A stretch of 20,161 nt of DNA from contig DBCP01000065.1 of the NCBI GenBank assembly GCA_002293105.1, forward strand, positions 2,477 to 22,637. The letters run 5' to 3'. A program made the position numbers and the translations under genes. The notes under the pieces are model-generated. The model was not told the DNA's origin and ran no database searches. It saw only the letters and a list, made by a program, of their open reading frames with translations. Positions 7,812-16,175 of the stretch are shown in pieces. How positions within the stretch are numbered: position 1 is the first letter of the stretch; every line of letters starts with the position of its first letter. Source of the stretch: Bacteroidetes bacterium UBA955 (GTDB lineage Bacteria; Bacteroidota; Bacteroidia; NS11-12g; UBA955).

Positions 7812-8573
7812 ATGGGACAAAAGATTAACCCTATAGGATTACGTTTAGGAATCATCCGTGGATGGGACTCCAATTGGTATGGAGGAAAGGACTATGGTGA
7901 TAAGCTCGTAGAAGACGAGAAGATCCGTAATTATTTGCGCGTACGCATCCCGAAAGGTGGTATTGCGAAGGTTGTGATTGAAAGAACTTTGAAGCGTATC
8001 ACTTTGACAATTCACACAAGCCGTCCAGGTATTGTGATTGGTAAGGGGGGCGGAGAAGTAGACGCTATCCGCGAGGAAATTAAGAAAATCACTGGAAAAG
8101 ACGTTCAAATCAACATCAGCGAGATCAAACGTCCTGAATTGGATGCTCGTTTGGTGGGAGAGAACATTGCCCAGCAGATTGAGAATCGTTTTTCATACAA
8201 GCGTGCAATTAAAAACGCCATCCAAGGTACCATGAAAATGGGTGCTGAAGGGATCAAGGTTCGTATTAGCGGACGTTTGAATGGTGGAGAGATTGCCCGT
8301 TCCGAAATGTATAAAGACGGTAGAACGCCATTGCATACATTGCGTGCCAACATCGATTACGCCTTGGTTGAGGCTCAAACGGTGTATGGTAAGATTGGTA
8401 TCAAGGTATGGTTGTGTAAAGGAGAGATCTACGGTAAGGTAGATTTGGCTCCACAAGTTGAACAAGATCGTCGTCGTGACGGTGGAAATCGTCCTGATCG
8501 CAGAGATCAGCGTGGTGGTGACCGCAATCGTGGTGGTGACCGTGGTGGTGATCGCCGTAGAAGGCAGAATTAA
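7812..8573 (+). CDS. rpsC: 30S ribosomal protein S3 (uS3) with GGDR-rich tail
   Basis: S3 lies at the mRNA entry channel with S4 and S5 and takes part in mRNA unwinding. The 253-residue product starts [14 protein letters not shown]; it has the N-terminal domain with the KH fold (GxxG as GKGG at 77-80, residues about 40-110) and the C-terminal S3 domain ([17 protein letters not shown], to about 210). Residues 220-253 form a low-complexity tail of Arg, Gly and Asp with GGDR repeats, taking it beyond the 233 residues of E. coli. The tail is encoded by short DNA repeats. The gene is 21 nt after rplV; an AAGGA sequence upstream is 14 nt away and probably too far to act as a Shine-Dalgarno. Confidence 0.97.
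   Translation: MGQKINPIGLRLGIIRGWDSNWYGGKDYGDKLVEDEKIRNYLRVRIPKGGIAKVVIERTLKRITLTIHTSRPGIVIGKGGGEVDAIREEIKKITGKDVQINISEIKRPELDARLVGENIAQQIENRFSYKRAIKNAIQGTMKMGAEGIKVRISGRLNGGEIARSEMYKDGRTPLHTLRANIDYALVEAQTVYGKIGIKVWLCKGEIYGKVDLAPQVEQDRRRDGGNRPDRRDQRGGDRNRGGDRGGDRRRRQN
8511..8554 (+). repeat. Short repeats encoding the S3 tail
   Basis: CGTGGTGGTGACCG occurs at 8511-8524 and 8529-8542, and again with one change (ATCG) at 8541-8554. In frame these encode RGGDR units. This looks like expansion of a low-complexity coding tract. Confidence 0.8.
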
Positions 8574-8574
8574 T

Positions 8575-8580
8575 AAGGAG
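8575..8580 (+). promoter_or_regulatory. Shine-Dalgarno of rplP
   Basis: AAGGAG, 9 nt before the rplP ATG and just past the rpsC stop. The spacing is the same as for rplC and rplR. Confidence 0.65.
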
Positions 8581-8589
8581 AATTAAGCT

Positions 8590-9015
8590 ATGCTGAGTCC
8601 AAAAAGAACAAAATTTAGAAAACAACACAAAGGCAAAGTTAAAGGCCTCGCCACACGCGGACATTTGATTTCTTACGGAAGTTTCGGTTTGAAATCGATG
8701 GAGCCTTCATGGATTACTGCCAGACAGATAGAAGCGGCTCGTATTGCGGTAACGCGTTACTTGAAGCGTGAAGGTCAGGTTTGGATCCGTATTTTCCCTG
8801 ATAAGCCAATCACCAAGAAGCCTGCAGAAGTGCGGATGGGTAAAGGTAAGGGTGCCCCAGAATATTGGGTTGCTATTGTAAAACCAGGAACGATCATGTT
8901 TGAGGTAGCCGGTGTACCTATGGAGATTGCCAAAGAAGGTATGCGTTTGGCGGCACAGAAGATGCCTATTGCCTGCAAATTTGTTGTCCGTCCAGATTAT
9001 AACGAGGAGAACTAA
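8590..9015 (+). CDS. rplP: 50S ribosomal protein L16 (uL16)
   Basis: L16 is a late-assembling 50S protein that positions A-site tRNA. The 141-residue product begins [16 protein letters not shown] and contains the signature [14 protein letters not shown] (residues about 82-95); Arg82 corresponds to Arg81, which is hydroxylated in E. coli. FGSFGLK-like sequence ([11 protein letters not shown]) and LTARQIEA-like sequence ([12 protein letters not shown]) are present. Length is normal (E. coli 136). A Shine-Dalgarno motif supports the start. Confidence 0.98.
   Translation: MLSPKRTKFRKQHKGKVKGLATRGHLISYGSFGLKSMEPSWITARQIEAARIAVTRYLKREGQVWIRIFPDKPITKKPAEVRMGKGKGAPEYWVAIVKPGTIMFEVAGVPMEIAKEGMRLAAQKMPIACKFVVRPDYNEEN
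9005..9009 (+). promoter_or_regulatory. Possible Shine-Dalgarno of rpmC
   Basis: AGGAG, 9 nt before the rpmC ATG. It lies in the final Glu-Glu codons of rplP (GAGGAG), so the match could come from coding constraint alone. Confidence 0.4.
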
Positions 9016-9018
9016 TCA

Positions 9019-9258
9019 ATGAAGTACGCAGATATCAAATCGCTTTCGAATAAAGAGCTCGTGGAGCGCTACAAGGAAGAGAAAAAGCGTTTAACGAAAA
9101 TGAATTTTCAGAACGCCGTTTCTCAGATTGAGCATCCCCACAAAATGAAAGTTGCTCGTAAAGATGTAGCGCGCATGTTAACAGAGTTGAACGCTCGTCG
9201 TCATGAGGCTGAAATGAATGCCTTCGAAAGGAAAATAAACCAAAGCCAAGAAAACTAA
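9019..9258 (+). CDS. rpmC: 50S ribosomal protein L29 (uL29), long form
   Basis: L29 sits beside L23 at the tunnel exit. The 79-residue product has the two-helix pattern of the family: [20 protein letters not shown] and the second-helix signature [18 protein letters not shown] (residues about 44-61). E. coli L29 has 63 residues; here a charged C-terminal tail of about 15 residues follows ([16 protein letters not shown]), as seen in other Bacteroidota as far as I recall. The stop shares one base with the rpsQ start (TAATG), so the two are likely coupled. Confidence 0.95.
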   Translation: MKYADIKSLSNKELVERYKEEKKRLTKMNFQNAVSQIEHPHKMKVARKDVARMLTELNARRHEAEMNAFERKINQSQEN

Positions 9259-9518
9259 TGGAAACGGTAAGAAACGCAAGAAAAGAAATCGTAGGTGTTG
9301 TTGCTAGCGCCAAGATGGATAAGACCATCGTAGTAGCGGTAGTTCGCAACGTGAAGCACCCTAAATACGGTAAATACTTCAAAAAGACCAAGAAGTATAC
9401 GGCTCATGACGAGGCCAACACTTGTGGTGAGAACGACATAGTTCGCATCATGGAGACTCGTCCACTGAGTAAGACAAAACGCTTCAGATTGGTAGAAATC
9501 GTAGAAAAAGCTAAATAA
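9258..9518 (+). CDS. rpsQ: 30S ribosomal protein S17 (uS17)
   Basis: S17 is a primary-binding protein of the 30S body with an OB fold. The 86-residue product has the signature regions [19 protein letters not shown] (residues about 6-24) and the end of the fold, [20 protein letters not shown] (residues about 54-73). Length is typical. Its ATG overlaps the rpmC stop by one base, and it is followed by rplN after a single base. Confidence 0.97.
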   Translation: METVRNARKEIVGVVASAKMDKTIVVAVVRNVKHPKYGKYFKKTKKYTAHDEANTCGENDIVRIMETRPLSKTKRFRLVEIVEKAK

Positions 9519-9519
9519 G

Positions 9520-9888
9520 ATGGTACAACAAGAGTCAAGATTAAGAGTAGCCGACAACAGTGGTGCGAAGGAAGTTCTTTGCATCCGTGTATTGGGTGGT
9601 ACAGGCCGCAGATACGCTAGTGTAGGTGATAAAATTGTTGTTTCGGTAAAAGCAGCGATTCCTGGAAGCAACGTAAAAAAAGGATCGGTTTCTAAGGCCG
9701 TTGTGGTTCGTGTGAAAAAAGAAGTTCGCAGACCTGATGGATCTTACATCCGTTTTGATGAAAACAGCTGTGTATTGTTGAATAACAACGACGAGCCAAG
9801 AGGTACCCGTATTTTCGGCCCTGTTGCGAGAGAGTTGCGCGACAAACAGTTTATGAAAATTGTTTCATTGGCCCCTGAAGTAATATAA
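9520..9888 (+). CDS. rplN: 50S ribosomal protein L14 (uL14)
   Basis: L14 lies on the 50S interface, contacts helix 14/95 and forms a bridge to 16S rRNA; it is also the binding site of the silencing factor RsfS. The 122-residue product has [18 protein letters not shown] (residues about 10-27) and ends [12 protein letters not shown], both diagnostic. The exact family length supports the start. Although this is the traditional first gene of the spc operon, it starts 1 nt after rpsQ, so there is no separate promoter here. Confidence 0.98.
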   Translation: MVQQESRLRVADNSGAKEVLCIRVLGGTGRRYASVGDKIVVSVKAAIPGSNVKKGSVSKAVVVRVKKEVRRPDGSYIRFDENSCVLLNNNDEPRGTRIFGPVARELRDKQFMKIVSLAPEVI

Positions 9889-9891
9889 GAG

Positions 9892-10227
9892 ATGGCGAAC
9901 AAAGTAAATAGCAAGGTTAAATTGCACGTGAAAAAAGGCGACACTGTGAAGGTGTTGGCTGGCGACGACAAAGGAAAATCTGGTAAGGTTTTGCGCGTTT
10001 TGCCATCTACCAACCGCGCCGTAGTTGAAGGTTTGAACTTGGTTACCAAGCACTACAAACCCTCAGCTCAAAACACATCTGGTCGTATCGAGAAGATCGA
10101 GGCCCCCATTCATTTGTCAAACTTGATGGTGGTAGTCGATGGAACCGCAACACGCGTGGGTCGTAAATTGAACGAAACAGGCAAGTTGCAGCGTTTCGCG
10201 AAAACAACGGGAGAGTTTATCAAATAA
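9892..10227 (+). CDS. rplX: 50S ribosomal protein L24 (uL24)
   Basis: L24 is an assembly initiator of the 50S subunit near the tunnel exit. The 111-residue product contains a KOW motif at about residues 13-40 ([20 protein letters not shown]) followed by the family stretch [13 protein letters not shown]. No zinc-binding cysteines are present. Starts 3 nt after rplN; the ATG is preceded by GAG only, with no real Shine-Dalgarno. Confidence 0.97.
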   Translation: MANKVNSKVKLHVKKGDTVKVLAGDDKGKSGKVLRVLPSTNRAVVEGLNLVTKHYKPSAQNTSGRIEKIEAPIHLSNLMVVVDGTATRVGRKLNETGKLQRFAKTTGEFIK

Positions 10228-10241
10228 TTAAAAAGAAAACC

Positions 10242-10793
10242 ATGAGCTACGTTCCAAGGTTACAAACGAAATACAAAGAAGAAGTTGTAGGCGCTATGAT
10301 GGCGAAATTTACCTACAAGAACCACATGCAAATCCCCCAAATTGAGAAGGTAGTTCTCAATCAAGGTATCGGTGCTGCTGTGAATGATAAGAAATTGGTG
10401 GATGCTGCAATCGATGAAATGACAAAGATTAGCGGTCAGAAAGCCCAAGCGACATTTTCAAAGAAGGATATCTCTAACTTCAAATTGCGTAAAAATGTTC
10501 CAATCGGTGCGAAAGTAACTTTGCGCAAGGAACGTATGTACGACTTCTTGGATCGTTTGATAACCGTTTCTTTGCCCCGTGTTCGCGATTTTCAAGGTTT
10601 GAATGTTAAAGGATTCGATGGAAGAGGTAACTTTACCATGGGTATCACTGAGCAGATCATCTTTCCTGAGATTGACATCGATAAGGTGAATAAAATCACA
10701 GGTATGGATATCACCATCGTTACATCGGCCAAGACCGACGAAGAGTGTTTAGAATTACTAAAATTTTTGGGATTCCCCTTTAAAAAGAAATAA
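10242..10793 (+). CDS. rplE: 50S ribosomal protein L5 (uL5)
   Basis: L5 binds 5S rRNA and forms the B1b bridge, contacting P-site tRNA. The 183-residue product starts [15 protein letters not shown] and has [17 protein letters not shown] (residues about 35-51) and the [19 protein letters not shown] stretch (about 115-133). Length is close to the usual 179. In E. coli the S8 repressor site of the spc operon lies at the rplX-rplE junction; here that junction is only 14 nt of A-rich sequence with no room for the S8-type hairpin. Confidence 0.98.
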   Translation: MSYVPRLQTKYKEEVVGAMMAKFTYKNHMQIPQIEKVVLNQGIGAAVNDKKLVDAAIDEMTKISGQKAQATFSKKDISNFKLRKNVPIGAKVTLRKERMYDFLDRLITVSLPRVRDFQGLNVKGFDGRGNFTMGITEQIIFPEIDIDKVNKITGMDITIVTSAKTDEECLELLKFLGFPFKKK

Positions 10794-10796
10794 GAA

Positions 10797-11066
10797 ATGG
10801 CAAAAGAATCAATGAAGGCCAGACAGCGTAAGCGTGAAGCTATGGTAGCACGTTACGCTGAAAAGCGCGCCAAATTAAAGGCTGAGGGCAACTATGATGC
10901 GTTGCAAGCTATTCCTCGCAATGCTTCGCCAGTTCGCTTGCGTAATCGTTGCAAGTTGACCGGTAGGCCTCGTGGCTATATGAGAGTGTTTGGCGTTTGC
11001 CGGAACCAGTTCCGTCAATTGGCCAGCGATGGTAAAATTCCAGGTGTAACCAAATCTAGTTGGTAA
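10797..11066 (+). CDS. rpsN: 30S ribosomal protein S14 (uS14), zinc-free form
   Basis: S14 belongs to the 30S head near S3 and S10. The 89-residue product is of the long, zinc-free (C-minus) class: it has only isolated cysteines (Cys52 and Cys68) and no CxxC pairs, unlike the 61-residue zinc-ribbon form. The C-terminal signature [15 protein letters not shown] (residues about 49-63) and the ending IPGVTKSSW are diagnostic. It lies 3 nt after rplE and 13 nt before rpsH. Confidence 0.98.
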   Translation: MAKESMKARQRKREAMVARYAEKRAKLKAEGNYDALQAIPRNASPVRLRNRCKLTGRPRGYMRVFGVCRNQFRQLASDGKIPGVTKSSW

Positions 11067-11079
11067 AATATATACAGCA

Positions 11080-11478
11080 ATGACAGATCCAATTGCAGAT
11101 TATCTGACTCGCTTGCGCAACGCAGTAAAAGCCAAGCATCGTGTGGTTGAAATACCCGCAAGTAACCTTAAGAAAGAGATGACCCGCGTATTGTACGAGA
11201 AGGGTTATATCTTGAAGTACAAATTTGAAGATACCGAAAACCACCAAGGTGTTATCAAGATTGCATTGAAATATCACAACCAAACCAAGCAAAGTGCGAT
11301 CACTTCGTTGAAGCGTGTAAGTACACCAGGTTTGCGCAGATATGCCAATGTATCGGACATGCCCAAGGTATTGAATGGTTTGGGTGTTGCTATCATCACC
11401 ACTTCAAAAGGTGTAATGACCGATAAAGAAGCCCGCATGTTAGGTGTTGGCGGTGAAGTATTGTGTTTTGTATCATAA
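11080..11478 (+). CDS. rpsH: 30S ribosomal protein S8 (uS8)
   Basis: S8 binds helix 21 of 16S rRNA and is essential for assembly of the central domain. The 132-residue product starts MTDPIADYLTRLRNA and ends with the signature GVMTDKEARMLGVGGEVLCFVS; the conserved TSLKRVSTPGLRRY segment (residues about 73-86) is present. In E. coli S8 represses the spc operon; no matching target is visible in this window. Confidence 0.98.
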   Translation: MTDPIADYLTRLRNAVKAKHRVVEIPASNLKKEMTRVLYEKGYILKYKFEDTENHQGVIKIALKYHNQTKQSAITSLKRVSTPGLRRYANVSDMPKVLNGLGVAIITTSKGVMTDKEARMLGVGGEVLCFVS

Positions 11479-11496
11479 AATAAAGAAAGAAAAATA

Positions 11497-12051
11497 ATGT
11501 CACGCGTAGGAAAATTACCCATTGCAATCCCTGCTGGTGTTACCGTTACGGTAAACAACGGTTTGGTGCACGCAAAGGGTCCAAAAGGAGAAGTGTCACA
11601 AGAGATCAACCCTGATATCACTGTTGATATCGTGGAAGGTGTTTTGACAGTCAATCGCCCCAGCGACAGTAAAATGCACAGAGCCCTTCACGGGTTGTAT
11701 CGTGCCCTTATTAACAACATGGTTGTTGGTGTAAGCCAAGGTCATAGTGTTCGTCAGGAATTGGTAGGTGTAGGTTACAAGGTCTCTAACGAGGGTAACT
11801 TGGTTGAATTTGTGTTGGGATACTCACACAAGATCATGTTGGAAATTCCGCAGGAAATCAAAGTAACCACTGAAACATTGAAAGGTCAGCCACCAGCCAT
11901 TATGATGGAATGTGCTGACAAGCAATTGTTGGGACAGGTAGCTGCAAAGATCCGTTCATTCCGTAAGCCTGAGCCATACAAAGGAAAAGGTATTCGTTTT
12001 GCGGGTGAGGTATTGCGTAGAAAGGCTGGTAAATCTGCTTCTAAGAAATAA
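11497..12051 (+). CDS. rplF: 50S ribosomal protein L6 (uL6)
   Basis: L6 binds 23S rRNA near the sarcin-ricin loop, close to the EF-G site. The 184-residue product begins [17 protein letters not shown] and consists of two repeated domains; the second has the signature [21 protein letters not shown] (about residues 156-176, given here only as a marker). Length is close to the usual 177. The gene stop overlaps the AAGGAGG that precedes rplR. Confidence 0.98.
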   Translation: MSRVGKLPIAIPAGVTVTVNNGLVHAKGPKGEVSQEINPDITVDIVEGVLTVNRPSDSKMHRALHGLYRALINNMVVGVSQGHSVRQELVGVGYKVSNEGNLVEFVLGYSHKIMLEIPQEIKVTTETLKGQPPAIMMECADKQLLGQVAAKIRSFRKPEPYKGKGIRFAGEVLRRKAGKSASKK

Positions 12052-12056
12052 GGAGG
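12050..12056 (+). promoter_or_regulatory. Shine-Dalgarno of rplR
   Basis: AAGGAGG, 9 nt before the rplR ATG, overlapping the rplF stop (TAAGGAGG). The arrangement copies that of rplC, where the motif also overlaps the previous stop codon with identical spacing. Confidence 0.7.
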
Positions 12057-12065
12057 ACCGAAAAA

Positions 12066-12425
12066 ATGGCAAACACTAAGAAAATTAATAAGAAGAATAA
12101 AATTAAGCGCAGAATTCGTGGCCGCGTTTCTGGAACAGCAGTACGCCCGCGTTTGAGCGTGTTCCGTAGCAACGCTGAAATTTATGCGCAGATCATTGAT
12201 GATAGCAATGGCACAACTTTGTGCGCTGCGTCATCTCGCGAAGCAAGCATTTCAACCAATAAAGTAACAAAGGTTGAAAAAGCAAGTATCGTAGGGAAGA
12301 CCATTGCAACTCGTGCTATCGAGGCCGGCATCAAGGCAGTAGTTTTTGATCGTGGTGGTAACTTGTACCACGGTCGTGTTAAAAGTTTGGCAGAGGGCGC
12401 TCGTGAGGGTGGACTCGAATTCTAA
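12066..12425 (+). CDS. rplR: 50S ribosomal protein L18 (uL18)
   Basis: L18 binds 5S rRNA and anchors it to the 50S subunit with L5. The 119-residue product has a basic N-terminus ([16 protein letters not shown]), the stretch [20 protein letters not shown] (residues about 28-47) and ends [26 protein letters not shown] in the usual way, shown here only as its key part [10 protein letters not shown]. Length is typical. A strong Shine-Dalgarno supports the start. Confidence 0.97.
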   Translation: MANTKKINKKNKIKRRIRGRVSGTAVRPRLSVFRSNAEIYAQIIDDSNGTTLCAASSREASISTNKVTKVEKASIVGKTIATRAIEAGIKAVVFDRGGNLYHGRVKSLAEGAREGGLEF

Positions 12426-12436
12426 AAGAAACGATC

Positions 12437-12955
12437 ATGTTGAATAGCAATATTGTAAGAGTAAGACCCAGTGAACTCACTTTAACTGAGAAGGTTGTAT
12501 CAATCAACCGTGTATCAAAGGTGACCAAAGGTGGTCGTACCTTCAACTTCACCGCGTTGGTGGTTGTTGGCGACGGCAAAGGAGTAGTAGGTCATGGTTT
12601 GGGAAAATCAGGCGAAGTGATGGATGCCATTAACAAGGGAATTGAAGATGCAAAGAAAAATTTGATCAAAGTTCCTGTAATCAATGGCACTGTGCCTCAT
12701 GAACAGATTGGTCGTTTTGGTGGTGGACATGTGTTCTTGAAGCCTGCCGCTCACGGTACTGGAGTAATTGCCGGTGGTGCGATGCGTGCGGTTTTGGAAA
12801 GTGCAGGTGTAACCGATGTATTGGCCAAATCAAAAGGTTCTTCTAACCCGCACAACGTGGTTAAAGCAACTTTCGATGCGTTGGTGAAAATGCGCGATCC
12901 ACACTCAGTGGCTCAGTTGCGTGGAATCAGTATGAAAAAAGTATTTAATGGTTAA
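12437..12955 (+). CDS. rpsE: 30S ribosomal protein S5 (uS5)
   Basis: S5 stands at the mRNA entry channel and affects decoding fidelity. The 172-residue product contains the N-terminal S5 double-stranded-RNA-binding-like domain ([20 protein letters not shown], residues about 26-45, including the loop where spectinomycin-resistance changes occur) and the C-terminal domain with [18 protein letters not shown] (about 111-128) and [15 protein letters not shown]. Length is normal. Spacing is 11 nt after rplR and 5 nt before rpmD. Confidence 0.98.
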   Translation: MLNSNIVRVRPSELTLTEKVVSINRVSKVTKGGRTFNFTALVVVGDGKGVVGHGLGKSGEVMDAINKGIEDAKKNLIKVPVINGTVPHEQIGRFGGGHVFLKPAAHGTGVIAGGAMRAVLESAGVTDVLAKSKGSSNPHNVVKATFDALVKMRDPHSVAQLRGISMKKVFNG

Positions 12956-12960
12956 TCGAT

Positions 12961-13143
12961 ATGTCTAAGGTAAAAATCACACAAATTAAAAGTGGCATTG
13001 GATATCCGAAAAACCAGAAAGCCACGTTGAAAGCCCTAGGCTTGAACAAAATGCACGCTAGTCGTGTGGTAGAATTGAATTCTGCTACTGAAGGAATGGT
13101 GCGCACGGTAAGTCATTTGTTAAAAGTAGAAAACGCTGATTAA
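12961..13143 (+). CDS. rpmD: 50S ribosomal protein L30 (uL30)
   Basis: L30 is a small 50S protein; it is dispensable or absent in some bacteria but present here. The 60-residue product starts MSKVKITQIKSGIGYPKNQK and has the family pattern of a lysine-rich strand, TLKALGLNKMHASRV (residues about 23-37), and the end VRTVSHLLKVE. Length matches the bacterial family (about 59). Confidence 0.96.
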   Translation: MSKVKITQIKSGIGYPKNQKATLKALGLNKMHASRVVELNSATEGMVRTVSHLLKVENAD

Positions 13144-13151
13144 TTAAAAAG

Positions 13152-13601
13152 ATGAATCTCAGTAATTTAAAACCTGCAGAAGGTTCCATAAAAAACCGCA
13201 AACGCATTGGCCGTGGTCAAGGTTCAGGTCGTGGTGGAACTTCTACAAAAGGACACAAGGGTGCACAATCGCGCACAGGTTATAGCCGCAAAATCGGTTT
13301 TGAAGGTGGTCAGATGCCTTTGCAGCGCCGTATTCCTAAAGGTGGTTTCAAAAACATCAATCGTGTTGAATATGCTGCCATTAACTTGGATGTATTGCAA
13401 CAAATCGCTGAAAATGCGGGTGTGAATAAAATTGATCAGCAGTTCTTGATCGATAAGCACTTGGTGAACAAGCGCGAATTGGTAAAGGTGTTGGGCCGTG
13501 GCGAAATCACAATTGCCTTGGAAGTTCATGCACACAAATTCTCAGCATCTGCCAAAGCGGCCATTGAAAAGGCTGGAGGTAGCGCTACTGAAATCGCTTA
13601 A
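13152..13601 (+). CDS. rplO: 50S ribosomal protein L15 (uL15)
   Basis: L15 joins late in 50S assembly and threads a long basic extension into 23S rRNA. The 149-residue product has that extension at the N-terminus (KRIGRGQGSGRGGTSTKGHK, residues about 18-37, then GGQMPLQRRIPKGGF) and the globular domain after it, ending EKAGGSATEIA. Length is typical. It is 8 nt after rpmD and 11 nt before secY. Confidence 0.98.
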   Translation: MNLSNLKPAEGSIKNRKRIGRGQGSGRGGTSTKGHKGAQSRTGYSRKIGFEGGQMPLQRRIPKGGFKNINRVEYAAINLDVLQQIAENAGVNKIDQQFLIDKHLVNKRELVKVLGRGEITIALEVHAHKFSASAKAAIEKAGGSATEIA

Positions 13602-13612
13602 TACAAAACACC

Positions 13613-14980
13613 ATGAAAAAGCTGATTGAAACGTTTAAGCATATTTGGTCCATCGAGGATCTCCGCAAACGCATCGTTTACACGCTGTCTTTGTTGGTGA
13701 TTTATCGTTTGGGTTCCTATGTGATTTTGCCCGGTATCGATAGCGATGCATTGGAAGGGTTGAATAACCAAACCAAAAATAACATTTTGGGACTGATCAA
13801 CACCTTTGCGGGTGGAGCCTTCGGTCGCGGTGCCATTTTTGCTTTGGGAATCATGCCTTACATTTCTGCTTCGATTTTCATGCAGCTGTTTTCGATTGCC
13901 GTTCCTGCTTTCCAGCGTTTGCAGAAAGAAGGAGAGGAAGGACGTAGAAAAATCAATCAATATACCCGGATCCTTACAATCGCGTTCACCATGGTTCAGG
14001 CCTATGGTTATTTGAATAATATCGCTTCAACACCCGGAAACGGACAAGCTTTGTTGTACAATTTCACCGATGTAATCACGCCAGGTATGTTTATGGTATC
14101 GAACATGTTCTTGCTAACAGCTGGAACGATGTTTACCATGTGGTTGGGTGAGCGTATCACGGATCGTGGTTTGGGTAATGGTATCAGTTTGTTGATTATG
14201 GTTGGTATTATCGCACGACTCCCATCCGCTTTATTGAGCGAATTGGTGTTCCGTTTTAGTGATGCTGGTTTCATTTTGTTCATTATCGAAATGGTGATTT
14301 GGTTTATGGTTGTATTGGGTGTGATCTTGTTAACGCAAGGAACACGCAAAATCACCATTAACTATGCGAAACGTGTGGTGGGTAACCGTCAGTACGGTGG
14401 TGCCCGTCAATACTTGCCAATCAAAATTTTGGCAGCGGGTGTAATGCCTATCATCTTTGCCCAGGCGATTTTGTTCCTGCCTGCAACGATTGGTAGCTTC
14501 TACACACAAACAGCTGCTCCAGAATGGTTGATGAGTTTGATGAATCCAAATGGCTTTTGGCACAATGCAATCCTCATTTTCTTGATCGTCGTTTTCACCT
14601 ATTTCTATACTGCAATCATTTTCAACCCCGTTCAAATGGCGGATGATATGAAACGCAATAACGGTTTTATCCCTGGTATCAAACCTGGCAAGCAAACTGC
14701 GAACTTCATTGACGGTGTGATTTCTAAAATCACTTTCCCCGGTGCAGTATTCATCAGTTTGGTGGCTGTGATGCCTGTGGTGGCTGTTAACCTCAAAGTC
14801 AATCAGGAGTTTAGCCAATTCTTTGGTGGAACGAGTTTGTTGATTTTGGTGGGTGTTGTTTTGGATACCTTGCAACAGATCGACAGTTACTTATTGATGC
14901 GTAAATATGACGGATTGATGAGTGGTGGCGGTAAATTGAAGGGTAGAATGACAAATCAGTATAGCCAAGTTGATTTTTAA
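13613..14980 (+). CDS. secY: Preprotein translocase subunit SecY
   Basis: SecY forms the protein-conducting channel of the SecYEG translocon in the inner membrane. The 455-residue product starts MKKLIETFKHIWSIEDLRKR and shows about ten hydrophobic segments, beginning at residues about 20-40. Family motifs include IMPYISASIFMQL (residues 80-92), the GNGISLLIMVGIIARLP segment, the KRVVGNRQYGGARQYLPIK cytoplasmic loop and FNPVQMADDMKRNNGFIPGI. Length is normal (E. coli 443). The final codons contain the -33 element of the infA promoter. Unlike in many bacteria, neither adk nor map follows. Confidence 0.98.
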   Translation: MKKLIETFKHIWSIEDLRKRIVYTLSLLVIYRLGSYVILPGIDSDALEGLNNQTKNNILGLINTFAGGAFGRGAIFALGIMPYISASIFMQLFSIAVPAFQRLQKEGEEGRRKINQYTRILTIAFTMVQAYGYLNNIASTPGNGQALLYNFTDVITPGMFMVSNMFLLTAGTMFTMWLGERITDRGLGNGISLLIMVGIIARLPSALLSELVFRFSDAGFILFIIEMVIWFMVVLGVILLTQGTRKITINYAKRVVGNRQYGGARQYLPIKILAAGVMPIIFAQAILFLPATIGSFYTQTAAPEWLMSLMNPNGFWHNAILIFLIVVFTYFYTAIIFNPVQMADDMKRNNGFIPGIKPGKQTANFIDGVISKITFPGAVFISLVAVMPVVAVNLKVNQEFSQFFGGTSLLILVGVVLDTLQQIDSYLLMRKYDGLMSGGGKLKGRMTNQYSQVDF

Positions 14981-15000
14981 TAATAAGTTTATTAATTTCG
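14970..15000 (+). promoter_or_regulatory. Internal promoter for infA-rplQ (alpha section)
   Basis: TTG at 14970-14972 (inside the last codons of secY), a 20-nt AT-rich spacer, then TAATTTCG at 14993-15000, one base off the TAnnTTTG consensus. Spacing equals that of the rpsL promoter, and the sequence from the -7 element into the initial transcript matches it at 15 of 19 positions. Transcription would start near 15007, giving infA a leader of about 10 nt. It lies in the widest gap of the cluster. Confidence 0.6.
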
Positions 15001-15016
15001 CAGCCCTTTTAACAAC

Positions 15017-15235
15017 ATGTCAAAGCAAGATGCAATAAAACAAGATGGAACGATAACCGAAGCGTTATCGAATGCCATGTTCCGCGTGAAGTTGCAGAAC
15101 GGACATGAAATAATAGCAACTATTTCAGGAAAGATGCGTATGCACTACATCCGTATCCTACCTGGTGACCGAGTACAAGTTGAGATGTCGCCTTACGATT
15201 TAACGCGAGGTAGAATTTCATATAGATATAAGTAA
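15017..15235 (+). CDS. infA: Translation initiation factor IF-1
   Basis: IF-1 binds the A site of the 30S subunit during initiation and assists IF-2 and IF-3. The 72-residue product is a single OB fold with the family stretches [20 protein letters not shown] (residues about 11-30), [18 protein letters not shown] and the end [12 protein letters not shown]. Length is exactly typical. It is the first gene behind the internal promoter and 4 nt before rpmJ. Confidence 0.98.
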   Translation: MSKQDAIKQDGTITEALSNAMFRVKLQNGHEIIATISGKMRMHYIRILPGDRVQVEMSPYDLTRGRISYRYK

Positions 15236-15239
15236 GACC

Positions 15240-15356
15240 ATGAAAGTAAGAACCGCAGTAAAAAAGCGCAGTGTAGACTGTAAAATCGTACGCCGTAAGG
15301 GTAAGGTGTATGTAATTAACAAGAAGAACCCGAAATATAAGCAAAGACAAGGATAA
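15240..15356 (+). CDS. rpmJ: 50S ribosomal protein L36 (bL36), zinc-free form
   Basis: L36 is the smallest 50S protein and organises 23S rRNA below the stalk base. The 38-residue product, read directly from the sequence, begins [20 protein letters not shown] and ends NPKYKQRQG. The zinc-ribbon form has Cys at 11, 14 and 27 and His at 33; here these are Ser11, Cys14, Asn27 and Tyr33, so only one ligand remains and zinc is not bound. It also has one extra residue (NKKNP for CENP), giving 38 rather than 37. Placed 4 nt after infA and 5 nt before rpsM, the usual position. Confidence 0.96.
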   Translation: MKVRTAVKKRSVDCKIVRRKGKVYVINKKNPKYKQRQG

Positions 15357-15361
15357 CCATA

Positions 15362-15739
15362 ATGGCTAGGATAGCAGGGATAGATATTCCCAAAAACAAA
15401 AGAGGCGTAATTGGCCTGACTTACATCTACGGAATTGGTAGAAGTAGAGCTGCATTGATTTTGGATCAAGCAGGAATCAGTCATGACAAAAAGGTTAACG
15501 AGTGGAACGACGATGAGTTGGGTTCAATTCGTAATTTCATTACCGCTACCATCAAAACTGAAGGTGAATTGAGGTCTGAAGTTCAGTTGAACATCAAGCG
15601 TTTGATGGACATTGGTTGTTACCGTGGTCAGCGTCACCGTAAAGGGTTGCCAGTTCGCGGTCAGCGTACCAGCACCAATGCACGTACAAGAAAAGGTAAG
15701 CGTAAGACAGTTGCCGGTAAGAAAAAAGCCACTAAGTAA
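15362..15739 (+). CDS. rpsM: 30S ribosomal protein S13 (uS13)
   Basis: S13 lies on top of the 30S head and makes intersubunit bridges B1a and B1b; its C-terminal tail contacts P-site tRNA. The 125-residue product begins [19 protein letters not shown] and has the helix-two-turn-helix part with GIGRSRA (residues about 24-30), then [20 protein letters not shown] and the basic tail [17 protein letters not shown]. Length is normal. Confidence 0.98.
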   Translation: MARIAGIDIPKNKRGVIGLTYIYGIGRSRAALILDQAGISHDKKVNEWNDDELGSIRNFITATIKTEGELRSEVQLNIKRLMDIGCYRGQRHRKGLPVRGQRTSTNARTRKGKRKTVAGKKKATK

Positions 15740-15759
15740 TCCATAGCACGAACAGAATC

Positions 15760-16152
15760 ATGGCAAATACAAATAAGAAAAAAGTAGTAAAAAAGAAGGT
15801 TAAAGTTGATCCATTGGGTCAAGTGCACATTCGTGCAACCTTCAATAATATTATTATCTCAGTTACCAATGTTGATGGTCAAGTTATAAGCTGGTCTTCT
15901 GCGGGTAAAATGGGATTTAGAGGTTCTAAAAAGAACACTCCCTATGCGGCTCAAGTATCGTCTTTGGACTGTGCAAAGGTTGCATACGATGCAGGTTTGA
16001 GAAAGGTAGACGTTTTTGTAAAAGGTCCTGGTAGCGGTCGTGACAGTGCGATCCGTAACCTCCAAACCGTAGGTATTGAAGTTATGTCAATCACCGATAT
16101 TACGCCAATGCCACACAATGGTTGTCGTCCACCCAAACGCAGAAGAGTTTAA
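15760..16152 (+). CDS. rpsK: 30S ribosomal protein S11 (uS11)
   Basis: S11 lines the mRNA exit region on the 30S platform. The 130-residue product has a lysine-rich N-terminus ([13 protein letters not shown]), the stretch [20 protein letters not shown] (residues about 24-43), [16 protein letters not shown] (about 88-103) and the invariant end [12 protein letters not shown]. The Asn-Gly pair in this ending is the known isoaspartate-forming site in E. coli S11. Spacing is 20 nt after rpsM and 23 nt before rpsD. Confidence 0.98.
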   Translation: MANTNKKKVVKKKVKVDPLGQVHIRATFNNIIISVTNVDGQVISWSSAGKMGFRGSKKNTPYAAQVSSLDCAKVAYDAGLRKVDVFVKGPGSGRDSAIRNLQTVGIEVMSITDITPMPHNGCRPPKRRRV

Positions 16153-16175
16153 TTAATATTTAGAAGAAAAAACCA

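Noticed and set aside
8511..8554. Repeats in rpsC as a CRISPR or mobile-element remnant
   Set aside because: They are short, in frame, encode the S3 tail and have no spacers or terminal inverted repeats.
14330..14875. 181-codon minus-strand open frame inside secY
   Set aside because: It is antisense to a clear secY and has a composition (many His, Gln, Asn) typical of a shadow frame; no domain is recognised.
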